A DNA stretch of 64,000 bases from Janibacter limosus (GCF_004295485.1 NZ_CP036164.1:1798001-1862000), one strand, 5' to 3'. Positions 1 through 8,109 are shown, numbered from the stretch's first letter. Notes: generated by a model not told the origin, from the letters alone. A program made the numbers and translations.

Positions 1-400
1 CGGCATTCTGGTTGCTCTTGTCCTGCAGGATCGGGAAGAGCTCGTAGCTGCGCTCCAGCAGGGCTCGCACCCGCTTGCGGTCCCGGCGTCCCACATAGGC
101 ACCGAGGGTGAGGTTCTTCTCCACGGACATCCGTGGGAAGAGGTGGCGACCCTCCGGGCAGTGGGCCAGTCCCCGACGCACGATCGCTGCCGATCGACTG
201 CGGGTGATCTCCTCCCCCTCGAACTCGACGCGACCAGATCGGGGACGCAGCAGACCACTGACGGTGCGGAAGAGCGTGGACTTGCCGGACCCGTTGGCCC
301 CGAGGATGACGGTCAGCTCCCCCGCCGCGGCGGTGATGTCGACCGAGTGCAGGACGTCGCCGGCACCGTAGCCGACGCTCACGTCGGTGATGGTCATCAT
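1..400 (-). CDS. livF: LIV-type ABC transporter ATP-binding protein (LivF), C-terminus cut off
   Basis: This is the second ATPase of a branched-chain/hydrophobic amino acid type (HAAT) importer, acting at the cytoplasmic face of the membrane. The visible N-terminal ~133 residues contain a Walker A loop (GANGSGKST) and the LivF hallmark CPEGRHLFPRMSVEKNL after the Q-loop region. The signature and Walker B motifs lie beyond position 1. I chose the ATG at 400 because it overlaps the livG stop as ATGA, which suggests translational coupling. It is the last visible gene of the liv-type operon. The family is secure; the substrate is not determined by the sequence. Confidence 0.9.
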   Translation of the reverse strand, partial: MMTITDVSVGYGAGDVLHSVDITAAAGELTVILGANGSGKSTLFRTVSGLLRPRSGRVEFEGEEITRSRSAAIVRRGLAHCPEGRHLFPRMSVEKNLTLGAYVGRRDRKRVRALLERSYELFPILQDKSNQNA

Positions 401-1176
401 GTCGTCGCTCCCGTCGTCCCCGCACCGGTGCCGAGGTATGCCTCGATGACCTGGGGGTTGCTCTTGATGTCGTCCGGGGTGCCCACGGCGATCCGCTGTC
501 CGTGATCGAGGACGACGATCTGGTCGGCGAGGTTCATCACCATCGACATCTTGTGCTCGACGAGGCAGACGGTGACCCCCCGGGCGACGATCTCCCGGAT
601 GAGGGTGCCGAAGGACTCCGTCTCCTCGTCGGTGGTCCCCGCAGCGGGCTCGTCGAGGAGCAGCAGCTTCGGCTCCGTGGCCAGGGCCTGGGCGATCGAG
701 ATGCGCTTCTGCGCCTCCTGCGGGAGGGTCGAGGCGATCTCGTCACGCAGGTGCGCCACACCGACGAACTCGAGCTCGTGCATCGACCTGTCGAGGCTGC
801 GCCTCTCGTCCTTGCGGAACCTCGGGGTGTGCAGCACGGCGTCGAGGGCATTGGACCTCGAGCGCACCACACACGCCGCGCGCACGTTGTCCAGGACGCT
901 CGCACCGTCGAAGAGGTGCGTCGTCTGGAAGGTGCGGGCGATGCCGTCGCGCACCGTCTGGTGCGGCTGCATGCCCGTGATGTCCTTGCCGTCGAAGGTG
1001 ACCGTCCCCGCCGTCGGCCGGTAGAACCCGGCCAGCAGGTTGAAGAGGGTCGACTTGCCGGCGCCGTTGGGTCCGATGATCGCCGTGACGCAACCCTCGG
1101 GGACGTCGAAGTCGACGTCCTGGACCGCGTGCAGGCCACCGAAGGCCTTGCTGAGCCCACGTACCTCGAGAAGCAT
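397..1176 (-). CDS. livG: LIV-type ABC transporter ATP-binding protein (LivG)
   Basis: First ATPase of the importer, 259 residues, a usual LivG length. Walker A is GPNGAGKST (about residues 37-45), the Q-loop region is TFQTTHLFDG, Walker B is LLLLDEPAAG, and the H-loop is VEHKM. The tail GTPDDIKSNPQVIEAYLG is typical of LivG. The oddity is the signature segment, LPQEAQKR, where family members usually have an LSYGQQRR-like sequence; both the Ser and the Gly of LSxGQ appear to be replaced. The ATG overlaps the livM stop by one base (TGATG), and its own stop overlaps livF. The call is firm, but ATPase efficiency could be affected by the odd signature. Confidence 0.93.
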   Translation of the reverse strand: MLLEVRGLSKAFGGLHAVQDVDFDVPEGCVTAIIGPNGAGKSTLFNLLAGFYRPTAGTVTFDGKDITGMQPHQTVRDGIARTFQTTHLFDGASVLDNVRAACVVRSRSNALDAVLHTPRFRKDERRSLDRSMHELEFVGVAHLRDEIASTLPQEAQKRISIAQALATEPKLLLLDEPAAGTTDEETESFGTLIREIVARGVTVCLVEHKMSMVMNLADQIVVLDHGQRIAVGTPDDIKSNPQVIEAYLGTGAGTTGATT

Positions 1177-2183
1177 CAGAGTCTCCCTTCGCTCGTGGCA
1201 GTGGTGGTCCCGGTGGTGCGCGCTGCCCGCCGTGAGCGACGGGACGCGAGGAACTCGTTGAGGTAGCCGACGATGCCGCGCGGGGCGAAGATCACGAGCA
1301 GGACGATGATCGGGCCGAGCACGATGAAGCGGTAGGCCTCGAGTCCCTGCAGCATCTCGAAGAGGAATGCGACGAGCACGCTGCCGACGACCGGGCCCAT
1401 GACAGTCCCCATGCCACCGATGAGCAGGAAGAGCAGGAACTGGAAGGTCAGGTCGATCGACGCCGAGTCCGCGCCGATGAACCCGTTGAGGGTCGCGAAG
1501 AGGCCACCGGCCAGGCCGGCGATGCCCGCCGAGGCGGTGTAGGCCAGCTGCTTGCTGACGCCGACGTTGACACCGATCGACTTGGCCAGGTCCTCGGAGG
1601 TGCGGATGGCCACGAGCGAACGACCCGCGTTGGAGTGCAGGATCGCGTGCGTCGTGTACGCCACGACTCCGAGGAAGAGCAGCACGAGGTAGTACAGGAC
1701 CACCGGTTCGCTGAAGTCGAGCGGGCCGATGCCCTCGGGCAGCTTGATCCCGCTGACACCGGAGTGGGCGTGGGTGACCGTCTCCCAGCGGATGATGATG
1801 ATGTAGATGAGGAAGCCCAGGGCCATCGTGAAGATCGCGAAGTAGGCACCCTGCGTGCGCAGCGCGATCAGGCCCGAGGCGTACCCCATCACCGTGGTGA
1901 CCACGACGGCGACGACGAAGGCGGTCCAGAAGGACCAGTCGTGGTCGGTCGTCGCCAGGCCGACGATGTAGGCGCCGACCCCGAAGAAGGCGCCGTGGGC
2001 CAGCGACAGCTGCCCGGTGAGCCCGAGGATGAGGTTGAGCCCGTAGGCCGCGATCGCGTAGATCGCGGCGGTGGTCACGATGCGCAGCAGGTACGGCTGG
2101 CCCGAGACGAGGAAGGGGGCCACGAGGAAGGCGATGGCGATCACGGCCACCCCGAGGAGTCGTGGTCGCAGCAGGGTCGTCAT
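1176..2183 (-). CDS. livM: LIV-type ABC transporter permease (LivM)
   Basis: Membrane permease of 335 residues with about nine to ten hydrophobic segments. The family core GLTGQLSLAHGAFFGVGAY is visible near residue 50, and VGVSKQLAYTASAGIAGLAGGL and LLIGGMGTVMGPVVGSV follow towards the C-terminus. The last ~20 residues are an Arg/Thr-rich cytoplasmic tail. The ATG at 2183 overlaps the livH stop (ATGA). The same frame stays open far upstream through livH, but that is only a shadow reading. It pairs with LivH to form the channel. Confidence 0.93.
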   Translation of the reverse strand: MTTLLRPRLLGVAVIAIAFLVAPFLVSGQPYLLRIVTTAAIYAIAAYGLNLILGLTGQLSLAHGAFFGVGAYIVGLATTDHDWSFWTAFVVAVVVTTVMGYASGLIALRTQGAYFAIFTMALGFLIYIIIIRWETVTHAHSGVSGIKLPEGIGPLDFSEPVVLYYLVLLFLGVVAYTTHAILHSNAGRSLVAIRTSEDLAKSIGVNVGVSKQLAYTASAGIAGLAGGLFATLNGFIGADSASIDLTFQFLLFLLIGGMGTVMGPVVGSVLVAFLFEMLQGLEAYRFIVLGPIIVLLVIFAPRGIVGYLNEFLASRRSRRAARTTGTTTATSEGRL

Positions 2184-3046
2184 CGTTGCTCCACCATCCC
2201 GAAGAGTCCCGTCGGCTTGATCGCCAGCACCGCCATGAGGACGATGAAGACCGCGGCCTGCCCGGCGCCGACGGAGATGTAGGTCGAGGCCATGACCTCC
2301 GCCATCGCGATGACGAAGCCTCCGATGATCGCCCCGGGAAGGGAGCCGAGACCGCCGAGGATGATGATCGCGAAGACGATGAGGCTGAGCGACTCCCCCA
2401 TGCCCGGCGAGAGCAGCTGGATCGGCGCGACGAGTCCCGCAGAGATCGCGACGAGCGCGAAGGAGACCGCGAAGGTCACCATCGAGACGACGTTGGCGTT
2501 GATGCCCACGAGCGCGGCGCCGGTGCGGTCCTGCTCGATGGCCTCGATCGCCTGGCCGTGCACGGACCTCTTGAGGAAGAGGGTGAGCGCGATGAGGACG
2601 ACCATGGCCGTGAGGATGATGATGATGCGCTGCGACGAGATCTGTGCACCCGCCACCGTCATCCGACCGTCGAAGGGGGACTCCATCCGCAGGAATCCCG
2701 ACCCCCAGATCTCCTGGACGAGCGAGATCAGGAAGAACATGACCCCGACCGTCGCGATCATGTGGTGGGTGTGCGGTGCGTTGCGCAGCGGGTGGAAGAT
2801 CAGCCGCTCGAAGACGACACCGATGACGGCCAGGACCAGCGCGGCGCACACGATCGCCACGACGTAGGGCAGCCCCACGTCGACGAGCAGCGTGTAGGTC
2901 ACGTAGCCGCCGACCATGAAGAGCGCACCGTGGGCGAGGTTGGGGAAGCCCAGCACGCCGAAGACCAGGGTGAGACCGATGGCGGCCAGGCAGTAGATGC
3001 CGCCCAGGGACAGGCCGTTGATGAGCTGTTGGACGAAGAGGGTCAT
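2180..3046 (-). CDS. livH: LIV-type ABC transporter permease (LivH)
   Basis: Membrane permease of 288 residues, the usual LivH size. The N-terminus MTLFVQQLINGLSLGGIYCL is diagnostic, followed by GVLGFPNLAHGALFMVGGY and, near the C-terminus, IILGGLGSLPGAIIGGFVIA. About eight transmembrane segments are evident. The ATG at 3046 follows a G-rich stretch (GGGGGTGACGG) that can act as a weak ribosome binding site. The gene begins 34 bases after the stop of the binding-protein gene and overlaps livM, so the whole importer is one transcription unit. Confidence 0.93.
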   Translation of the reverse strand: MTLFVQQLINGLSLGGIYCLAAIGLTLVFGVLGFPNLAHGALFMVGGYVTYTLLVDVGLPYVVAIVCAALVLAVIGVVFERLIFHPLRNAPHTHHMIATVGVMFFLISLVQEIWGSGFLRMESPFDGRMTVAGAQISSQRIIIILTAMVVLIALTLFLKRSVHGQAIEAIEQDRTGAALVGINANVVSMVTFAVSFALVAISAGLVAPIQLLSPGMGESLSLIVFAIIILGGLGSLPGAIIGGFVIAMAEVMASTYISVGAGQAAVFIVLMAVLAIKPTGLFGMVEQR

Positions 3047-3080
3047 CCGTCACCCCCGTGGAGGACCGGGATCATCGGCC

Positions 3081-4286
3081 TCACTCCTTCGGCTGGTCGA
3101 TGGCGAAGGTCTCGTACTCGCCCTTGTCGTTGCGGTAGGCCGCCTTGAGGCCGTGGGAGACGAAGTGGCCGCCCGCGCTGACGCTGTCGGGGGCGAAGGC
3201 CACCTTGAACTTGTCGTCGACCTTGCCGACGGCGTCGGGCATGGCGTCGCGGATCGCCTGCGGGTCGTCGACGGTGCCGGCCTCCTTCATGGCCTCGACG
3301 AAGACCGGGAGGGACTGGTAGTTCAGCGCGATGTCGGCGTTGACCGGCTTGTCGGAGGAGAACTTCTTCTTGTAGCGGGAGATGAAGTCCTCGGTGCCGT
3401 CGAACTCGGTGATGGGGGCGATGCCGACGGAGTTGTTGAGGTTCTTGGGGTCGGTGAACTCCTCCATCTCCTCGAACTTGGCCTGGTCGATGACCATGAA
3501 GGCGCCCTTGTAGCCCTGCTTGCGGGCCTCCTCGATGATCAGGGCCGTCGGCTGCGAGGGACCGCCGACGAGGATGACGTCGGGCTTGCCCGCGAGCGTC
3601 TTGGAGACGGGACCGGCGAAGTCGGAGACCGAGCCGTAGTCGATGTTGTTGTTGGCCTGGACCTGACCGCCCTTTTCCTTCCACGTCTTGGTGGCGGCCT
3701 TGGTCCACTCCTGGCCGAACTCGCTCGAGGTGGTGAGCAGGCCGAGCTTGCCCTTGCCCTTGGTGTCCAGCTTGTCGATGAAGGGGTCGATGTAGCTGGT
3801 GAAGGACGGCGGGATCATCACGGTGAGCGGGTTCTTGGCGGCGAGGATGTCCGGGTCGGAGCTGTAGGCGCCGATGAGGAACTTGTCGCGGGTGGTGTTG
3901 AGCTCCTGGGCTGCCTTGATGCCACCGGCGTGCGGGACGAAGACGATCTTGGCGCCGTCCTTCTGCACGAGACGCTGGGCGTTGGTGCCGGTCGTGCTCG
4001 GCTGGTACTGGTCGTCGAGGCTCTCCAGCTTGAGGGTGTACTTCTTGCCGTCGATCTCCACGCCCTCCGCGTTGAGGTCGTCGACGGCCATCTTCAGGCC
4101 GTTCTGGACATTGAGGCCGTACTCCGCGGCGCCTCCGCTGATGCCCGCGGAGTACCCGATGACGAGCGTGTCGCTCCCGGACCCCCCGCCCCCGTCCCCA
4201 CCGCATGCGGCGAGCGCAGCCACGAGGCTGCCGCTGGCGACCAGGACGAAGGAACGACGCAGGCGGGACGATGATGCTGGGGCCAT
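3081..4286 (-). CDS. LIV-type ABC transporter substrate-binding lipoprotein
   Basis: Extracytoplasmic solute-binding protein of 401 residues (Peripla_BP_6/Leu-Ile-Val-binding fold, roughly residues 38-390). It has an Arg-rich n-region, a hydrophobic core and the lipobox LAAC with the lipidated Cys at residue 28, followed by a Gly/Ser-rich tether. VIGYSAGISGGAAEYG marks the start of the mature domain. A good ribosome binding site (GAGGAG, 7 bases before the ATG) supports the start. It is first in the operon and directly downstream of a TTGACA promoter and a 20-bp inverted repeat. Ligands of this family include branched-chain amino acids, amides, urea and aromatic acids, so the ligand is unassigned. 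Confidence 0.9.
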   Translation of the reverse strand: MAPASSSRLRRSFVLVASGSLVAALAACGGDGGGGSGSDTLVIGYSAGISGGAAEYGLNVQNGLKMAVDDLNAEGVEIDGKKYTLKLESLDDQYQPSTTGTNAQRLVQKDGAKIVFVPHAGGIKAAQELNTTRDKFLIGAYSSDPDILAAKNPLTVMIPPSFTSYIDPFIDKLDTKGKGKLGLLTTSSEFGQEWTKAATKTWKEKGGQVQANNNIDYGSVSDFAGPVSKTLAGKPDVILVGGPSQPTALIIEEARKQGYKGAFMVIDQAKFEEMEEFTDPKNLNNSVGIAPITEFDGTEDFISRYKKKFSSDKPVNADIALNYQSLPVFVEAMKEAGTVDDPQAIRDAMPDAVGKVDDKFKVAFAPDSVSAGGHFVSHGLKAAYRNDKGEYETFAIDQPKE

Positions 4287-4318
4287 CAGGAATCTCCTCG
4301 TTGAGATGTCTTGTGACG

Positions 4319-4338
4319 TGAATCTGGGTTCAGATTCA
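4319..4338. promoter_or_regulatory. Inverted repeat at the expected transcription start of the liv-type operon (candidate operator)
   Basis: Perfect 8-bp arms TGAATCTG and CAGATTCA are separated by GGTT. The element begins just downstream of the -10 hexamer of the operon promoter, where a bound repressor would block initiation. It is AT-rich against its surroundings. No regulator gene adjoins it, so the binding protein is unknown; a TetR- or GntR-type repressor is inference. Confidence 0.55.
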
Positions 4339-4348
4339 ACTCCCGCCG

Positions 4349-4377
4349 AAGGTAGTGGCGCTCGTCACAGATGTCAA
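4349..4377 (-). promoter_or_regulatory. Promoter of the liv-type operon
   Basis: On the minus strand a perfect -35 TTGACA (4377-4372) is followed by a 17-base spacer and a TANNNT-type -10, TACCTT (4354-4349). Transcription would start near 4342, giving a leader of about 55 bases with an inverted repeat and a strong ribosome binding site ahead of the binding-protein gene. It is the most consensus-like sigma-70 promoter I found in the window. Confidence 0.7.
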
Positions 4378-4388
4378 CGGGAAGGCGC

Positions 4389-5213
4389 TCAGGCGCCGGG
4401 GACGACCTCGTCACCGACGTGCAGCTCGCCGTCGGCGAGCGGGACCAGCCGCGTACCAAACCACGTCTTGCCCTCCCACGCGCGGTGCCGCGCCAGGGTG
4501 CGGACCGGCTCCTTGCCGCTCGCCTGGGTCTCGGGGTCGATGGTCGTCATGACGCAGCGGTCGCAGACCTCGGCGGTGCGGAAGTCGACGTCGCCGATGC
4601 GCACGGTCGGCCAGCCGTCCTCGGCGAAGGCCGCCCCGCCGTCGATGACGACATTGGGGCGGAACCGGATCATGCTCAGCGGCTCGGTCGGCGCGCTCTC
4701 GCCCTCCTCGGCTGCCCGCTCGTCGACCCACTCCTGCAGCCGGGCGAGCGAGGTCTGCGAGGTCATCAGCAGCGGCCCGGCGTCGGCGAGCGAGAGGGTG
4801 TCGCCCTCGAGCCCGCCGTGGGCACCGGACATCCGCCGCATCCGGGGCTCCTCCTGCCACACCAGGCGAAGGGGGCGCCCCACCCGGTCGCTGATCCACT
4901 CGCTGACGTCGAGGTCCGCCGGCGGGGCGAAGCCCTGCCGCGAGTGGCTCACCGGGATCGGCGGCAGTCCGAGGGGGATGTCGACGAGGATGCTCTCTCC
5001 CCCGTCGTGGATGCGGATCGTCTCGTCGTCGACCTGCTCGGCCCGCAGCCGCAGGAGCGCGTGCTCCTCACGAGCCGTGACCTTCTCACCGGACGGGTCC
5101 ACGAGGCCCCACCGGCGGTCGCCCTCGATCCCCCAGGGCTCGACGCGGGCGGACTCGATGTCCATGCCGCCGAGGGACTTGACCGGGTAGAGCCGCAGCT
5201 GGGTGACGCGCAT
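4389..5213 (-). CDS. MOSC domain protein (YcbX/mARC-like)
   Basis: 274 residues. The N-terminal MOSC_N beta-barrel domain starts at MRVTQLRLYPVKSLGG; the MOSC domain covers about residues 130-270. CDRCVMTTIDPETQ near the C-terminus contains the cysteine that in the mARC/YcbX family ligates the molybdenum cofactor. Members reduce N-hydroxylated compounds with electrons from a partner; no ferredoxin domain is fused here and no obvious partner is adjacent. The start was placed at the ATG at 5213 because the frame remains open upstream but loses family similarity there. The domain call is strong; the substrate is unknown. Confidence 0.85.
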   Translation of the reverse strand: MRVTQLRLYPVKSLGGMDIESARVEPWGIEGDRRWGLVDPSGEKVTAREEHALLRLRAEQVDDETIRIHDGGESILVDIPLGLPPIPVSHSRQGFAPPADLDVSEWISDRVGRPLRLVWQEEPRMRRMSGAHGGLEGDTLSLADAGPLLMTSQTSLARLQEWVDERAAEEGESAPTEPLSMIRFRPNVVIDGGAAFAEDGWPTVRIGDVDFRTAEVCDRCVMTTIDPETQASGKEPVRTLARHRAWEGKTWFGTRLVPLADGELHVGDEVVPGA

Positions 5214-5263
5214 CCCTCGACGATATCCGCCCGGCAGGTCACCGCACCGACCAGCGACGTCGC

Positions 5264-5800
5264 TCAGGCGCTGCGGGCGCTCCACGCGTCGTGGCCGGCC
5301 TCGAGCGCCCGCAGGACCTCTTCCGGAGCGGCGGCGATGGTCTGCGGGATGACGACGCCCGGCCCCCCGGGCGCCTCCTCGACCACGGCTTGGGTCGCAC
5401 GTCGGTCCGCGTCCCAGCGCTCCTGGGCCTGGGGCACCAGCCGGAGCACCACGGTCGGCCTGGCGGCCAGGACCTCGCGGTCGACCTGCATGATGTCTGC
5501 CCACGGGATCCAGGGCGCCGTGCCCTCGCGGGCGACCCGGACGCCACGGTCGGCACTGATGGTCAGCTCGAGGGCCGGACGGATCAGCCGCCAGACGGCG
5601 AAGGGGATCCCGACGAGCCCGAAGAAGACAGCCAGTGCGATGCCGAGCATCCGCAGCAGCCCGTCGCTGCCACCGAGGATGCACAACCCGATGATGGTGA
5701 ATCCGCCGCAGATCATCAGCAGGAAGATCATGCCGGTCCGGGCGGTGCGGAAGTGGAGCTCTTCGCCGCGGGCGAGCCTGGCTGCGTGGTTGGTGCTCAT
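5264..5800 (-). CDS. Small membrane protein, PH-like or STM3941-like fold possible
   Basis: I do not recognise a named family with certainty. The 178-residue product has a short basic N-terminus, two adjacent transmembrane segments at about residues 23-43 and 49-70, and a soluble C-terminal domain containing PWIPWADIMQVDREVLAARP. This layout (two helices, then a domain with a W-x-D-I motif) is seen in small bacterial membrane-anchored PH-like proteins. I prefer the ATG at 5800 because GGGAG lies about 12 bases upstream; an ATG at 5812 would abut that sequence. It sits between the MOSC gene and another small unknown on the same strand. Function unknown. Confidence 0.6.
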   Translation of the reverse strand: MSTNHAARLARGEELHFRTARTGMIFLLMICGGFTIIGLCILGGSDGLLRMLGIALAVFFGLVGIPFAVWRLIRPALELTISADRGVRVAREGTAPWIPWADIMQVDREVLAARPTVVLRLVPQAQERWDADRRATQAVVEEAPGGPGVVIPQTIAAAPEEVLRALEAGHDAWSARSA

Positions 5801-5827
5801 GGGAGCAATCATCTCCCGAGCGCCAGA

Positions 5828-6193
5828 TCAGGCGCGGACGGGCACCTCGTCGGGCGAGATCTCCTCTGCCCCGGGCGTGCCCGGCTCGAGGTGCTGGTCC
5901 CCGGTGCGCTTCAGCGCGTACCAACCACCGAACAGTGCGGCAAACATGCCTGCGTCGACGTCCTTGAGGACGAGTTGCGCGCAGTGGCCGGTCTGGACCA
6001 AGAAGCCGACCGCGCCTGAGGTGGTCAGGCCGTCCTTGAGATAGAGGATGTGCCGACCGGCGGGGATGTCGAAGCGGACCACAGAACGCGTCCCGTCGAG
6101 GACCCCCAGGTCGGTCGACCCGAGCATGACGTGCTTGCCGCTCACGTGCTCCGGTGCGATGGTTCCGGTGCTGATCTCGACTGCTGCGCCCAT
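5828..6193 (-). CDS. Hypothetical protein, 121 residues
   Basis: No family recognised. The start at 6193 is supported by AGGAGG eight bases upstream; an in-frame ATG at 6250 has no such site. The N-terminal half is predicted beta-rich, and RFDIPAGRHILYLKDG resembles the turn of PEGA-like or DUF2846-like small beta domains. A segment around GMFAALFGGWYALKR is amphipathic or weakly membrane-seeking. The acidic C-terminus follows EEISPDEVPVRA. It is co-directional with the preceding small membrane protein gene and divergent from the ABC exporter operon. Function unknown. Confidence 0.55.
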   Translation of the reverse strand: MGAAVEISTGTIAPEHVSGKHVMLGSTDLGVLDGTRSVVRFDIPAGRHILYLKDGLTTSGAVGFLVQTGHCAQLVLKDVDAGMFAALFGGWYALKRTGDQHLEPGTPGAEEISPDEVPVRA

Positions 6194-6282
6194 CGGGGGT
6201 ACCTCCTGGTGTCCGTCGGTCCGGTCGGGCAACCGGGCCCTCACCTCCATGATGCCCGCCTCACCTGTGCCCTGTCTGCACC

Positions 6283-6296
6283 ATGACAGCTGTCAT
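6283..6296. promoter_or_regulatory. Perfect 14-bp palindrome ATGACAGCTGTCAT upstream of the exporter/two-component operon
   Basis: The self-complementary sequence lies 60 bases upstream of the ABC ATPase start. A further TGACA follows at about 6307, so half-sites recur. A LuxR-type response regulator dimer, such as the one encoded at the end of this operon, is a plausible ligand. Autoregulation is inference; the palindrome itself is exact. Confidence 0.5.
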
Positions 6297-6355
6297 TGCG
6301 CAGTCGTGACATCGGGGGATGGTGGGGGTCCTCCCTTCGGCAGCAGTGTGGAGCC

Positions 6356-7354
6356 ATGACCACGACGAGCAGTGCACCGACGGGGACCACGGCAGCGTCT
6401 CCCCCACCGACCACCGACGGGATCCACCTCGAGGGGGTGACCAAGAGCTTCCGCTCCGGAGGCGAGACCGTCCACGCCGTGGCCGGTGTCGACCTGAGCA
6501 TCGCGCCCGGTCAGGTGGTCGCCGTGCTCGGTCCCAACGGGGCCGGCAAGACGACCACCCTGGACATGGTGCTGGGGCTGACCGACCCGACGTCTGGTCG
6601 GATCACCTCCTTCGGCGCGGCTCCGCGACGCGCCGTGCACGAAGGGAGGGTCTCGGCCGTCCTGCAGACCGGCGGTCTGCTGCGCGACCTCACCGCGCGG
6701 GAGACGGTGCGCTACATCGCCTCGACCTTCCCCCGGCACGAGCCGGTCGAGGAGGTCCTGCAGCGAGCCGGGCTGGCGGACAAGGCCGATCGGTTGGTCT
6801 CCAAGCTCTCCGGCGGTGAGCAGCAACGGCTGCGCTTCGCCCTCGCGCTGCTGCCCGACCCGGACCTGCTCGTCCTCGACGAGCCGACCGCCGGGATGGA
6901 CCTGACCGCTCGCCGCGACTTCTGGCGCACCATGCACGAGGACGCGTCCAACGGCCGCACCGTGCTCTTCGCGACCCACTACCTCGAAGAGGCCGACCAC
7001 TTCGCCGACCGCATCGTGATGATGGCCGGCGGGCGGGTCGTCGCCGACGGCACCACCGAGCAGATCCGGGCCCGCGCCAGCGGTCGCACGGTGAGCGCCG
7101 ACGTCCGCAGGGGGGACGTCGGCGCCGCCGTCGAGCGCTTGCGCGGGCTCGCCGGCACTGCCGCGGTGACGACGAACGGCGAGCGCGTCACCGCCATCGG
7201 CGAGGACTCCGACGCCCTGGCGCGGATGCTGCTGGTCGAGCTGGGCGGCACCAACCTCGAGGTGACGACGGCCTCCCTCGACGCGGCCTTCATGGCCATC
7301 ACGGGTGGGGCGATGGACGAGGACGAGGACGACGCGACGGAGGAGACCCGATGA
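6356..7354 (+). CDS. ABC-2 type exporter ATP-binding protein
   Basis: 332-residue ATPase of the ABC-2 (CcmA/DrrA-like) group. It has Walker A GPNGAGKTT, Q-loop LQTGGLLRD, signature LSGGEQQRLRFALAL, Walker B LLVLDEPTAG and H-loop ATHYLEEAD, and a C-terminal region typical of drug or lipid exporters. The ATG at 6356 is preceded by GGAG; longer in-frame starts exist but lack one. The stop overlaps the permease start as ATGA, so the two are made together. The substrate is unknown; the linked DesK/DesR-like pair suggests a membrane-stress or antimicrobial response. Confidence 0.9.
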   Translation: MTTTSSAPTGTTAASPPPTTDGIHLEGVTKSFRSGGETVHAVAGVDLSIAPGQVVAVLGPNGAGKTTTLDMVLGLTDPTSGRITSFGAAPRRAVHEGRVSAVLQTGGLLRDLTARETVRYIASTFPRHEPVEEVLQRAGLADKADRLVSKLSGGEQQRLRFALALLPDPDLLVLDEPTAGMDLTARRDFWRTMHEDASNGRTVLFATHYLEEADHFADRIVMMAGGRVVADGTTEQIRARASGRTVSADVRRGDVGAAVERLRGLAGTAAVTTNGERVTAIGEDSDALARMLLVELGGTNLEVTTASLDAAFMAITGGAMDEDEDDATEETR

Positions 7355-8109
7355 ACCCCACACTGATCGGCCTGGAGCTCAAGCGCTACTGCCGCGACTA
7401 CGTCGGCCTGTTCTTCATCGCCGTGCTGCCCGCCTTCATGTACGTCGTCTTCGGGGCGGCGCAGTCCTTCGGCAAGGAGGACATCGGTCGCGGCAACGTC
7501 TCGCTCTACATCATGATCTCGATGGCGGTGTACGGCGCGGTCACGGCGACCGTCTCGGTCGGTGGGTCCGCCGCGGTCGAGCGGATGCAGGGCTGGGGAC
7601 GACAGCTGGGGCTGACCCCCCTTCGGGACGTGTCCTATGTCGGGACCAAGGCCGTGCTGGCCATGGTGATCGCCTGCATCCCGATCGCCTTGATCTACGC
7701 GATCGGGATCGGCACCGGCGCGAAGGGCGACACCTGGGTCTGGTTCGCCACTGCCGGGATCACGCTCTTCGCCGCGTGCCTCTTCGCGCTCTACGGGCTG
7801 ATCTTCGGGATGGCCTTCAAGTCCGAGTCCGCGGTCGGGGCGGCCAGCGGGTCGCTCGTGGTCTTCGCCTTCCTCGGCAACATCTTCATCCCCCTGTCGG
7901 GCGTCATGCTGACGATCGCGAAGTTCACCCCGCTCTACGGGATCGTCTCGTTGGCCCGGTACCCGCTCACCGAGGGCTACGCGGTCGACATGGACGGCAA
8001 GCTCTCCCATGAGGCCCTGTGGGTGCCACTGGTTAACGTGGGCGTGTGGACACTGATCCTGGCGCTCCTGACGGTCTACCTCGTGCGGCGGGGTCGGGAC
8101 CGGCAGTGA
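7351..8109 (+). CDS. ABC-2 type exporter permease
   Basis: 252-residue membrane protein with about six transmembrane segments. The early GLFFIAVLPAFMYVVFGAA, the later GLIFGMAFKSESAVGAASGS and the LGNIFIPLSGVMLTIAKFTP segment match the ABC2 membrane family. It begins with ATG overlapping the ATPase stop and ends overlapping the histidine kinase start (GTGA), so exporter and sensor are translationally coupled. It probably dimerises with itself, since no second permease gene is present. Confidence 0.88.
   Translation: MNPTLIGLELKRYCRDYVGLFFIAVLPAFMYVVFGAAQSFGKEDIGRGNVSLYIMISMAVYGAVTATVSVGGSAAVERMQGWGRQLGLTPLRDVSYVGTKAVLAMVIACIPIALIYAIGIGTGAKGDTWVWFATAGITLFAACLFALYGLIFGMAFKSESAVGAASGSLVVFAFLGNIFIPLSGVMLTIAKFTPLYGIVSLARYPLTEGYAVDMDGKLSHEALWVPLVNVGVWTLILALLTVYLVRRGRDRQ

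Noticed and set aside
2997..4274. 425-residue plus-strand frame opposite the substrate-binding protein
   Set aside because: The Asp/Val/Gly/Leu-rich composition is typical of antisense frames in high-GC genes; the minus strand has a signal peptide, lipobox and family motifs.
1..4286. Naming the importer as a leucine transporter
   Set aside because: The LIV family also carries amides, urea and aromatic acids; nothing visible in the binding protein fixes the ligand.
8046..8105. Longer N-terminus of the histidine kinase
   Set aside because: It would be read from inside the permease gene in another frame; GTG 8106 gives the GTGA overlap seen throughout the operon.
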